The notes beneath the pieces were generated by a model that worked only from the letters and a program-made list of their open reading frames with translations, searched no databases and was not told the origin of the DNA. Made by a program: the position numbers and the translations under genes. This document shows positions 1-9,661 of a stretch of DNA of 64,000 nt, piece by piece; position 1 is the first letter of the stretch; every line of letters begins with the position of its first letter. This stretch comes from Dolomedes plantarius (Eukaryota; Arthropoda; Arachnida; Araneae; Dolomedidae). The stretch covers positions 98,109,332-98,173,331 of the forward strand of contig OU015495.1 of NCBI GenBank assembly GCA_907164885.2, read 5' to 3'.

Positions 1-937
1 CAAGAACGTAACTATAAGTACGCCAAATATTAGCTGTTTAGTTTCATTCAATGTACAGTTCCTGATAGATTGTACAATAAATTATGGTAATAAAGTGCTT
101 TTTGTTGAGTTTAAGAAAGCTTTACAAGAGTGTCACAGGGTGTTGACGTGGATTGAATCACCAGCTACAAAAAGCGCTGAGAGAAAGCGTTTATGATGTG
201 ATTTATTTGTTGAAATCAATCAATATCAAGGTCGTTATTTACATGGTTGCTGACGCTTGGGATTGCCTCACAAAAAGGTCTTTGAAAAAGTCATGGAAAA
301 AAACTGTGACCAGCAATTTGTACTACAAACGAAATGGTACGCGATGATTTGGAAAAGTGGCTGCAGACGACCTTCTGCAAATATTAGGAACAATAAATGG
401 GTGCTCAGATGTTCATATGGGATATGTCAGTGAGTGGCTGAAAGACAACAATGACGGTGGCTACGGAACTATAATGGAAGAAGAAATTGTAGCGGCATGA
501 ACATCTATAGCAGACAGTGCGGAAGAAGATGACGTGGACGGGGAGGGAGAGATCACACCGCATCAGCGGGAGACACATGCAGATGCAGCGCACCAGCTGA
601 CAAACAGCATGACATAGTTGGAGCGTCAGCCCAACACCACTGCAGCTGAACTATAAATGAAAAAGCGTTTGCGTGACCGTGCTTCATTTAAACGCCACAC
701 GTGTTTGAAACAGAAGACAGTGGACCAATTCTTTACTAAGAAATTATGTGAAAAGTTATTATATTTTTTAATGTCTTGTAAACAATACTATGTAATTTTG
801 TTACAAAACATAGTTTTTTATCGTAATAAATGGTAAGTCTACTTAGTTAAGGATTTTGTTTTGCTTACTACCCATATTACCCGGATTATCCGGATTGCCT
901 ATGGTCCCAGTTTGTCCGGATAAACGAGGTTTTACTG
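1..937 (+). mobile_element. pogo/Tigger-type DNA transposon, right part
   Basis: The element runs off the left edge of the window. Its right terminus reads outward as CAGTAAAACCTCGTTTATCC and is followed by TA at 938-939, the target duplication of pogo/Tc1 elements. A short internally deleted relative at 40397-41082 shares about the first 120 bases and the last 200 bases, which confirms the family. The interior holds a decayed transposase C-terminus. The left terminus lies outside the window, so total length cannot be given. Confidence 0.7.
153..780 (+). pseudogene. pogo/Tigger-like transposase C-terminal remnant
   Basis: Several short frames join into the tail of a pogo/Tigger (jerky-like) transposase. 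Residues like DAWDCLTKRSLKKSWKK (from about 250) match the segment just after the DDE core in this family. Next come an acidic stretch (EEDDVDGEGE) and a basic stretch (KKRLRDRASFKRH). Frameshifts and stops separate the blocks, so it is dead. The last block ends with QKTVDQFF (711-734), which fits the PCNA-interacting (PIP) box consensus known at the C-terminus of pogo-type transposases. The catalytic core is not in the window. Confidence 0.6.
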
Positions 938-1544
938 TACATAGATTTATTTTCAGGTCGATTTCATGTAGGAATTAGAAACCTCTAGTTTTAAATGCGT
1001 GGCAATGATTAGGTGACTTTTAATTTCCTCCATGATACGTATCAGAATTAGAATATTTAATATTAGAAATAGGTACCACAATAACTAAGTTCAAAATATA
1101 CATATATCTGTGAAAACTGAACCCCTCATTTTCACAATCATTTACGTATTGGTCTTTATAAATATCCTTAACATTATAAAATAATGCAGCTACACACGCA
1201 GCTGGGATACGCAGTTGTCTCAAAACATCTGTGCACTGAAACCATGAATTTAATGTTGTAAAATGGGAAAATGTGATATTGATTAATTAATCTATGCCAA
1301 GATTCCTTTTTTAAAATATTTAAGTGCTTAAATTTTAGAAATATATTTTGTAACAGAAAATTTTACAAACTGACAGCGGAATTTAAATTGACAAGAAAAT
1401 TGTACATTTCTCCCACAAAACGGCTAAAAGTGAGTCTGGTATCAAATATTTTACAACTAATATTCAATGACAAAAGTCCAATGAAAAAACTATTGATATT
1501 AACCTTTTCCTTACGAGGTGGGATAGCATGTATCCCAAGAATGA

Positions 1545-1617
1545 ATATATATATATATATATATATATAGATAGATAGATAGATAGATAGATAGGTAGGT
1601 AGGTAGGTAGATAGATA
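1545..1617. repeat. compound microsatellite (AT)n-(GATA)n-(GGTA)n
   Basis: Consecutive blocks of AT, GATA and GGTA units followed by two more GATA units. Such compound arrays usually arise by point mutation of one unit followed by slippage. Confidence 0.9.
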
Positions 1618-2260
1618 ACCCCCTTAATGGCTGCTCTTACAAAGGGGTATGAAATTTCACTTTCTAAAGATGGAATGGGAAAAATGGGTCCCGCAAGCTA
1701 AAAGTTAATTGTTTTAGTGTTTATTTTATACGAAATATGTTACATCTGCATTAATTTTCTTCTGTTACGATATCCCGCCAAAAATCTGACACTTTTAATA
1801 CTAATCTTATAAAAAAATTGCCTTCTCCTATTAATATACTAGTTAGCATATCAAGAACTCAGAAAATACTGTTTTAAATTTTTCTGGCACGCGGACAGAA
1901 AAAGGTTCGCCACCCTTGTCTTAGACCATTAAGTTTTCCCCGTTTCACCCCTGATGCTGAGGTTCTGACATCGTGGTTGATATTCTTCCACTTTTTTACA
2001 AATGTGTCATCTTGGTATGTGCTTTTCTCTTCCTTAGCCGTACATGCTTTAATTTAACACATTTCTCTCAACGATCCACGTACTAGATTTTGAAGGCGTG
2101 GAAACATGGATATGGCTCCTATGAAGGCAGAATAACCCGTTGGATTTTCCTCCAATCCTAGGTATACAATATTATGCTGCAATGTAAAATATTATATGTA
2201 TTTTTTATATCTTAAACCTTATAGTGCGATCTTATACAAGTAAATCATCTTGTTAAAAAT

Positions 2261-2438
2261 TTATGCAGTATTTGATTTTGAAAGTATTTGATTGCAGTAT
2301 TTGATTTTCTAACAAAATCAAATACTGCATAAATACACTTATTTTCCTTGAAAAAATTTTAAAACTTAGTTCAAGAAGAGTTAGTAGAAAAAATTTAAAA
2401 CTTAGCTTTTAAAACTTAGTTCACTAAGTTTTAAAAGC
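2261..2438. repeat. two neighbouring hairpin-forming inverted repeats
   Basis: Hairpin 1 pairs 2261-2279 with 2314-2332 (19 bp, perfect). A second copy of the same left arm at 2294-2308 could pair with the same right arm at a tighter loop. Hairpin 2 pairs 2405-2419 with 2424-2438 (15 bp, perfect, 4-base loop TTCA). No transposon termini or coding frame are associated. Confidence 0.8.
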
Positions 2439-4278
2439 AAATTTTTTTCATTTTTCTGTAATATTTACAGAACCGGTTTTGACTATGGTATCGAAATTTG
2501 CATAAATAGGTGTGGACGTGTGTAGGCGTACTTTTTAATATGGTAATAAAAAAATTTCATCGAAGGAAAGAAAGATATTCTTTCAGTGTTCATCTACCTA
2601 CTAAAAACATCAATTCATCATTTAGTTATCTTTGTAGCCTTACAAAACATTTGGTGGTGGTAAAATGAGTTTATTAGTGCGTCGGAACGAAAGACAATTT
2701 TAAACCTACAGAAAGCCGCTACTCACAGAGAATACCCATTAGACCTATAGCTTCAATTTATGCCTTTTTTAATTTATTTATTACGTAAGACCCTTTCATA
2801 ATTTTATATAATTTGCTCATCCTGTTTTTTCTTGTTTCATAATACAAAAGCAAAGGTGTGGTTTTATCTGCCATCCCTTAAATAGCTCTCTTAGACTGTA
2901 AAAAATTCTGAGATCCTCACACTATCTAACTCTATAGTAATTATGGCCAATTATAACCAAGGAGTTGTAATAATGCATGAAACCAAAACTTCGAAGGAAG
3001 CCTTTCCAGCTCTAGATGAGGAAAATCTCTAAGCAAATTATGTTAGTGCTGCCATCTTTTAGTTGATTTGATCACTACGAGGTTCAATTAAATTTTAAGG
3101 CCAAGATCTAAAATTACGCACTAATGCTCATGCATATTCCTCTAATGTTCAGAAAACAGAATTTCAGTTTCTTAAACGAAAGCATTAGTTTCCTCGTATC
3201 CTTAAGAAATTCGTTTATTTCCGAAAATAAGTTGTGTCGTTTTCAATCTTTCTCGACATTTTCATCTTCAGACTGAACAAAATCCCAAGATGAATTCCAA
3301 TAATATAAATCCCCTTACTAAACTCTACCTAAGGACTACTTTTGTTCAATTTATTTAGTATTTAATAAAGAACCTTGATTCCTACTATGCAGAAATACTT
3401 AGCCTCAAAATGGAGGTTAAAACCATCGAGATTAGGATACCTGATTGTGTTTCTGAGGACGGAGACTAATTGACTGGCGGGGCCATTTCGAATTTCAGTG
3501 CTGCCATCTATTGAATTAAAGAGCAATCTTTTTAATGAAAGTTTTGTCGTAAATTTTCTACTCGAAATATGGGTGTTAAACGATGAATTAAGAATGGGAA
3601 ATGTTTGAGTTTTTAAAATATAGCAAATGAACTAAAATCACTGTCATCCAAAGAATTCTTTAATGAACACTGAGTATTAAATACACAGTGTGTTTAAAAA
3701 TAATGGAAAAAAAAGAAATTCCTATTCTTGAATTACAAAGAAACGAATGTGTTGAAATAAGTAATCAAAATACTAAGTACTAAAAATAAACTTCATTTAA
3801 GCGTAATACTGAAATCTTGAGTTTGAAATAACCTGTAAATAGTAAGGCATCCAACGATGAATGCGGTAGTTGTTATCTAAATTACACTCGAAATTTATTT
3901 AGGGAGCAAAAATAGTTTCATTTGTTCTACAATTTCCTCGGTTTTTTGTTTAAGTCTAACATAATTTTATACTTGAATTTTGGTCTTTTAGAAAATAACT
4001 GTGCACTTCTAAATTCCATAAAAAAAAGCTCCAAAAAATTTTAATCAAAGAGAAAAGCATAAAGAACAGCACTCTCCCAAAGGCTACTGATAGCTACTCA
4101 TTTTTTGCTTATAATGCAATATCAAATTTCAACCCTACCATATAATTATTTAGCATATTTGGATTTCATTAGAGCTTTGTTAAAAAAACTCACAAAAAAA
4201 TTCAGGTAGTCTCTTCTAACGCAACTACCGCGTTATTAACGTAGGATTACTTATCGTTACTTACCTCCTTTGTATGTA

Positions 4279-5687
4279 CACTGCTGGCCACCCAAATTGC
4301 AACACCAAGAAAGACAAGAGATATCACAACAAAATTTATTTCGTAGATAACATGTTGACCAAGTATCAAATGATTAAATTTATAGACTTCTGTGAAGTGT
4401 GGTTCCTGCCAAAATCAGTAGCCAGAGTAGCCGCCATTGCTGGAGATCACCGCTGCCACACGCCTCGGCATTGATTCAAAGAGACTTTGGATGAGTTCTT
4501 GGGGTACAGCAGACCAAGCAGCTTCCACACGTTGCCAAAGTTGATCTGCTATGGCAGCTGGGGATGGCATCTGGGTCAATCGTAGAGCAACCATGGACCA
4601 CATGTTTTCTATCGGCGAAAGATCCGGAGAGCGAGGCGGCCAGGGAAGCAATTCAATCTGGCGATTGACGAAGAACCGTTGGACAATGCGTGCCACGTGT
4701 GGTCGCGCATTATCCTGTTGAAATATGGCTGTGGGAAAGCCCTGACGGTAAGGAAGGACAACTGGCTCCAACACCTCAAAGATGTAGCGCTGGCTGTTTA
4801 AAGTACCGGCAATGCGTACTAGAGGTGTGCAAGAGTGATATCCAATACCGCCCCATACCATAATACCCGGTGCAGGACCAGTGTGGCGGTGCATAACGCA
4901 GCTGTTCAGCATCCTCTCTTCACGGTGTCTCCAGACTCGAATGCGACCATCGTGGTGTTGCAGACAGAAGCGTGACTCGTCAGTAAAGACAATTTCATTC
5001 CATTCTGCCGTCCACATCCTTATGTCATCGCACCATTGGCGGCGGAGACGTCTGTGGTTCTGCGTCAAGGGTAGAAAAAGCAATGGACGTCTTGCGGACA
5101 GACCACTCTGCTGTAAACGGCGTCGAATGGTACGCGCAGACACTGGATGATGCGTTACAGACTGCATGTGCTGTGCTATGGTTCGTGATGTGACTGAGCG
5201 ATCCGTCACTGCCATGCGCACAATTTGCCTGTCATCACGTGAAGTGGTGCGCTGAGGTGGATGCGATCGAACACGCCGGTCCGTCGTACCCTCCTGCATC
5301 CAACGATCACATATCCGCATTACAGTTGTTTGGTTTCGTCCAACACGACTACCGATTTCCCTGAAAGATAATTCACAATCTCGGTAGGCCACTATCCTTC
5401 CTCTGTCGAACTCGGATACTTGATCAAAAGGTGATCGCTGTTTTCGACGAGGCATAATTGATCGTTTTTTTGAAAAAACCACAAGAAAAACACAATTGCC
5501 GAACTTGAAATCGTCGAAATCTCCAAGCCTTAAATAGCGCTTAGAAGTGGCGCCACAGGAGCGCGTGATGTGCGTCTGCGCTGAAATTCTAATCATTTGC
5601 ATATCTCACCTCCGCTAATGCATGTTGTAAATTTCATGTTATTTGCATGTTTCCTTCAGGGTGTTACATTTACAGTGGCCAGCAGTG
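4279..5687 (-). mobile_element. complete Tc1/mariner element (1409 bp)
   Basis: Flanked by TA on both sides (4277-4278 and 5688-5689). The termini are imperfect inverted repeats of about 29 bp that both start CACTGCTGGCCAC and contain AACACC. Between them lies one uninterrupted transposase frame on the minus strand. Length, target site and single-gene layout are those of a full-length Tc1-type element, and nothing obviously disables it. Confidence 0.92.
4415..5455 (-). CDS. Tc1-type transposase, intact
   Basis: Predicted 346-aa DNA transposase that would bind the inverted repeats and cut and paste the element into TA sites. The start chosen is the ATG at 5455 (MPRRKQRSPFDQ). The frame stays open upstream, but that part lies close to the terminal repeat and does not look like the family. 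The first 120 residues hold the paired helix-turn-helix DNA-binding region (SEFDRGRIVAYRD, REIGSRVGRNQTTV). The catalytic triad is complete: D in VFTDESRF, D in FQQDNARPH and E in SPDLSPIEN, with 34 residues between the last two (DD34E). No stop or frameshift interrupts it. Length equals the usual 340-350 aa of Tc1 transposases. Confidence 0.93.
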   Translation of the reverse strand: MPRRKQRSPFDQVSEFDRGRIVAYRDCELSFREIGSRVGRNQTTVMRICDRWMQEGTTDRRVRSHPPQRTTSRDDRQIVRMAVTDRSVTSRTIAQHMQSVTHHPVSARTIRRRLQQSGLSARRPLLFLPLTQNHRRLRRQWCDDIRMWTAEWNEIVFTDESRFCLQHHDGRIRVWRHREERMLNSCVMHRHTGPAPGIMVWGGIGYHSCTPLVRIAGTLNSQRYIFEVLEPVVLPYRQGFPTAIFQQDNARPHVARIVQRFFVNRQIELLPWPPRSPDLSPIENMWSMVALRLTQMPSPAAIADQLWQRVEAAWSAVPQELIQSLFESMPRRVAAVISSNGGYSGY

Positions 5688-5852
5688 TATATATTGTTAC
5701 GAATTTTACGAGTCTATGGTAATTTAGCCAAATATGAGAGTTACCGCCAAATTGGCGATGGATTTGATGACTTATTTTGGTCACCAAACTTGGCGATATA
5801 GCGCCGAATGGTCACCAACTTGCCGTCTAGACCTTTCTGGAAGCCTCTAGAG

Positions 5853-8173
5853 CAGCGGTCGGCAACAGGCGGACCGCGGTCCGTATCCGGACCGCGGAAG
5901 GTAGAAACTTGGACCACAAAATATTCTTAAATAACTTATTTACCTACTCAATTTAATTAATATTTTTATAATAACTATTTTTAGTAGGTAGATACATAGC
6001 TGTTGCTATGCTGTGCTGTGTAGCACAAGAGAGTGCGTTGTAGTGTGAGGGTGCGGGCTGGAGGGAGCGTACTGGCCGACATTTTTCGGCACATCGTCAG
6101 TTATTTGGTAGTTGCGTTGCGATCTTGTGAAGAGCATTCGTTCATTTGTGTTATAATTTGTCGTGTACTAAAACGTTTCGTACCGACATTAATATGGATC
6201 CTAAAAAGCAAAAAGTTGACAGGGAAAATAGGAAGTTTCTAACTGAGTGGACTGAACAATATTGTTTTACGCTACTTGATAGGCCTAAACCGGTTCCAGT
6301 TTGCCTCATATGCAACAAAACTGTCGCTATTGTTAAAAGTGCCAATTTAAAGCGGAAAAAACTCATCAGCAGTTCCCCAAAAACTTTCCTCTAGGCAGTG
6401 AAGCTCGTAAAGAAAAAACTCCAAGCATATCTAACTTCTTACAAAAAAAGCACGGTCTTACTAGTTCGCTGCATGAGCAAGAAAAATCCACAGGTGTGCT
6501 GGACGCTTAATAAACTACAGAAGCCATTTTCAGACTCTGAGATAGTAAAAGATTGCATGTTGGAAGTGAACACGGCACTTTTTGAAGAGAAAAATGATAT
6601 TGTCGCCGCAATTCAAGGTATTCTATTGTCGGCAAGAAGTAATACAAGAAGAACCGAAATTTTAGCTGCTGACAACAAAAGTAGTTTGCTTGAACTTCTG
6701 CAGAAGGCACTTTGCTTCGCCATAGCACTTGATGAATCATGTGACATTGTTGATGATGAACAAATGTCTATTTCCGTGAGATTTTTTGACATTGAAAGTA
6801 AAGCGTTCAGGGAAGAATTGCTAGCAGTATTGCCGTTTAGAGGTAAGACTCGAGAAGATTTATCCAAGACTTTTGATGAATTCATAACAAAATCAAATAT
6901 TGGTTATGATAAAAGTGTCCCTTTCAAGCGACGGGGCCCCAGCGATGATTGGCAAAGAAAAAGGATTAGTAAAGAGAATCAGGGATAAGAATGCAGGCCT
7001 AATATCTTATCAGTGCACAATTCACCAGACAGTCCTTTGTGGAAAACTTAGTGCTACTCTGAAAGAAGTAATGGACAGCTTGGTCAAATTGATCAATTTT
7101 ATGAGGTCTCGTTCTGCTCTTCAGTACCGACAGTTCAAGGAGTTTCTTTCTGAATGTGATTCGACGTATTCTGACTTACTGCAACACAACAATGTTCGTT
7201 GGCTAAGTAAAGGTCAAGTTATTGAACGTTTCTGGCAAATAAAAGAAGAAGTAACCTTCTTCTTGCAAAACTTGGATACGCAGGAAGCAAGGAATCACTT
7301 GGAGTTCATAACAAACGAGCGCAATATACTAACTGTGGCTTTCCTGAAAGACATTCTGAAATATTTAAATATGCTCAACACCGATTTACAAGGAAATGGG
7401 AAATTAATATGTGATCTGATGCAAAGTGTGTCTGCTTTCCGTCGCAAGCTGGATATCTTTGAAAAAGATATTGCAAGTCAAGAATTTATTCATTTCCCAA
7501 CAATTCTTAAATATAAAAAGAACTCTGAAGAAGACATTGCAGTATTTTTGAGGTTTATAGCAGATCTTGGGAAGGAATTTGCTGCAAGATTCCAAGACTT
7601 TGCAGAGATAGGGAAGCTGTCTCAATTCCTTAAATCGCCTTATGAAGTTGCTGTAGCGGCAGAATGAACTAACGTGGCTGCGAAGTTATTCAGTCTTTCA
7701 GAGCCTTTACTTCAAATGGAGATAATTGACTTGCAAGAAGATATTTCCTTGCAAATGTATAAAACTGCATCCACTGAAGAATTTTGGGGTAAGCATGTTT
7801 CAGAAAAGTATGAAAATTGCAAAAAACTAGCTATCAACTTGGTTACTATGTTTGGCTCCTCATATGTATGTGAATCATCTTTTTCAAAAATGAATTTTTT
7901 GAAGAATAAATATCGTTCCAGATTAACGGACGCCCACCTTGAAGACACTCTTCGCATTAGCTTTTCCCCGCGTGAACCAAACTATAAAAAACTGGCTCAA
8001 GACCGCAGGTGTAATTTCTTGCATTAATTTTTAAGAATACCTACCTATTGTGTTTTATATAGTTACTTAAATGAGTCAAAATAACTAGTAAGTATTATGA
8101 CTTTTTTTTCTGGACCTCAATAAAAATTTTAAATAGTATACGGATCTCACTTAAAATTACTTGCCGACCCCTG
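5853..8173 (+). mobile_element. hAT (Charlie-like) transposon, 2321 bp
   Basis: Flanked by a perfect 8-bp target duplication CTCTAGAG (5845-5852 and 8174-8181), which fits the NTCTAGAN preference of the Charlie group. The left end reads CAGCGGTCGGCAAC and the right end reads outward CAGGGGTCGGCAAG, so the inverted repeats differ at only one of about 13 positions. It carries one broken transposase gene. Confidence 0.93.
6194..8027 (+). pseudogene. hAT transposase, GTF2IRD2/ZBED-like, frameshifted
   Basis: Begins MDPKKQKVDRENRKF with a BED-type zinc finger whose CxxC pair is visible (CLICNK); a frameshift at about 6350-6390 removes the His ligands from frame. The middle block (6398-6988) carries ALDESCDIVDDEQMSI, the family's first catalytic-Asp region. 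The next block (6900-7667) carries SSDGAPAMIGKEKG and TIHQTVLCGK, and also HNNVRWLSKGQVIERF. The last block (7674-8027) holds the hAT C-terminal dimerisation region (CESSFSKMNFLKNKYRSRL). At least three frameshifts or stops separate the blocks. The closest relatives are the hAT-derived GTF2IRD2/ZBED5-type proteins. Confidence 0.85.
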
Positions 8174-8353
8174 CTCTAGAGATATCTAGCTGACTGACCG
8201 ATGGGGAGCGCTTTGGAAGTCGATAAATATACCTGACACTGGCATTGGAACTCAGTTCTTTTCTACTGAGAATTGAATGTGTTTAAAGTGCGTTAGGCGT
8301 GTATTGTATTGAAGACTCTGGTATCCTCACTTGTATTTTTAGAGTTTTCTGCT

Positions 8354-8538
8354 CAGTGGCGTAGCGAGCATAACTGGCGCCCGGGGCACAATACTTTTTT
8401 TGGCGCCCCCCCCCCCCTCCCATGGTCTTGGGGTCCAAATGGTCCAATGGTCTTAAAGACCATTTGGTGCGCCTCTACGAGTGGCGCCCGGGGCATGATA
8501 GACCATTGGACCCCTTGCCCCCTCTCGCTACGCCACTG
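8354..8538. mobile_element. 185-bp hAT-type MITE
   Basis: Perfect 8-bp target duplication TTTCTGCT (8346-8353, 8539-8546). Terminal inverted repeats are CAGTGGCGTAGCGAG at both ends, with one mismatch. GC-rich and non-coding, with an inner repeated phrase GGCGCCCGGGGCA. A second copy with its own target duplication lies at 50710-50887. Confidence 0.93.
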
Positions 8539-8877
8539 TTTCTGCTGTATAGAAGACAGTTAATACGTGTTTTCTGTTTTAATTTATGTATGCGCCTAAA
8601 GAATTTACAGAATAATAAATTTTATTCTATGTGCAGTTTCTGAAGAGATTTTATTCAATCCTAACGAACCCAGGAAAAACGGAACTGCGTGCGTGCGTGC
8701 GAGTCAAAATTTTGACGCATTTTAGAACTTTTCTGTTTAACTGTTTACTACTTACCCAAGTGATACAGACTGGGTTTGGCGTGCTGCCAAAATTATAACT
8801 CGCGACGACGAACGGTTTTAGCGTCTGAAATTTTGCTTTCCGGAGGACCGTTATGGAGGAACGTAATCCTACGTTAA

Positions 8878-9661
8878 AATATAGCTGTTACATTATATAT
8901 ATATAATAGCCGTTGTCTCTGTATAACACTTCCGGGTTGTACTCATCTTTCAATTGAAGCCCTCACTAAACAAACAGCCGGTTAGGCTTAATTTCAATTT
9001 TAGATGTGGATCAGAATTTTTTATTACCTAAAAACTAATATCTTCTCCATCAAATCACGTTTGTTCAGCCTATTTTTCTATAAAACATTCAGAACTAAAA
9101 AAAATTGGATGCTTTTAGCTGTATATTTAACAGTTTTTAAAAATCTGTTTACTTTTGCGATGAATTCTGAAAATAAACAAACGTGAATGTGAATGAATCA
9201 AGTAGCTCAAGTATTCATATCGCGTAGTGAGCTGTAAAAAACTGGATGGCAGTCTACTACTCCAATCGCATAAAAAACTAAATAAATAAAAAAATAATGA
9301 AAGGGTTTGCTTTTACAAGGTGTGGATTAAATGCAATATTGTTAGATAATTCGGGATATTTTTTAACTTTCATATACTTTTTCCATTATGACGTCATTAT
9401 TAGTATTATGACGTCAAAATGACGGGTTACCTACTAGTTCATTATATGGAAGAAACTATTCAAGAGAATTGAAAATTTAAAATAAACAGTATCCCACAAC
9501 ACAATATTTGAAATGAAAACTAAATTAAACAAAAAAATTCGCCTTTTTATATCATAAAAGTTTAATTATGAAAATTGTCTGATACATTAGTTGTTTTAAA
9601 CAAACAAATAGCATCCATTACAAATTAATTAAAATCTATTGACAATATCAATCGATAAAGT
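8878..9661. other. gene-free interval downstream of the innexin gene
   Basis: No coding region. It contains (TA)n at about 8895-8907 and a pair of TGACGTCA palindromes at 9389-9416. Confidence 0.5.
9389..9416. promoter_or_regulatory. two perfect CRE-like palindromes 20 bp apart
   Basis: TGACGTCA occurs at 9389-9396 and 9409-9416, each within the longer phrase ATTATGACGTCA. This is the consensus site for CREB/ATF bZIP factors. It lies about 250 bp past the innexin stop codon. Function is only suggested, because the duplicated phrase could also be a chance tandem repeat. Confidence 0.35.

Larger units (their letters stand above)
940..4201. other. gene-free AT-rich stretch
   Basis: No convincing coding region on either strand. 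It holds a compound microsatellite (1545-1617) and two strong hairpins near 2.3-2.4 kb. The end of an old repeat may lie near 1900-1925 (reads outward CAAGGGTGGCGAACC). A short phrase like CAGTGCTGCCATCTATT occurs near 3040 and 3500 and again near 11440, suggesting a diffuse old repeat. Confidence 0.5.
5695..8680 (+). mobile_element. putative solo LTR (Ty3/gypsy-like), split by a hAT element and a MITE
   Basis: Removing the two nested insertions leaves about 470 bp: 5695-5852, 8182-8353 and 8547 to about 8680. It begins TGTTACGAATTTTACGAG and contains a TATA-like GATAAATATA followed by CAGTTCTTTTCTACTGAG, a layout like the promoter and R region of arthropod gypsy LTRs. No internal retroelement genes accompany it, so it would be a solo LTR. 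The right end and target duplication could not be fixed, so the class is inferred. Confidence 0.45.
4202..8877 (+). mobile_element. unclassified repeat, copy 1, split by later insertions
   Basis: Only the two ends belong to this repeat: about 4202-4270 and 8690-8877. They match a short uninterrupted copy at 40674-40887, which is in the opposite orientation. The left end begins TTCAGGTAGTCTCTTCTAAC and the right end reads TAATCCTACGTTAAA. An internal inverted repeat GTAGGATTAC/GTAATCCTAC next to TTAA is present in both copies. The middle has been opened by a Tc1 element and by an LTR-like block that is itself interrupted. The superfamily is not recognised. Confidence 0.6.

Noticed and set aside
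1640..1925. Small hAT element (CAAAGGGGT... to ...GGCGAACC outward)
   Set aside because: Only a 5-bp flank match (TCTTA) and poorly matching ends; hAT elements need 8 bp.
4881..5150. Plus-strand frame opposite the Tc1 transposase
   Set aside because: Antisense shadow of the GC-rich transposase gene.
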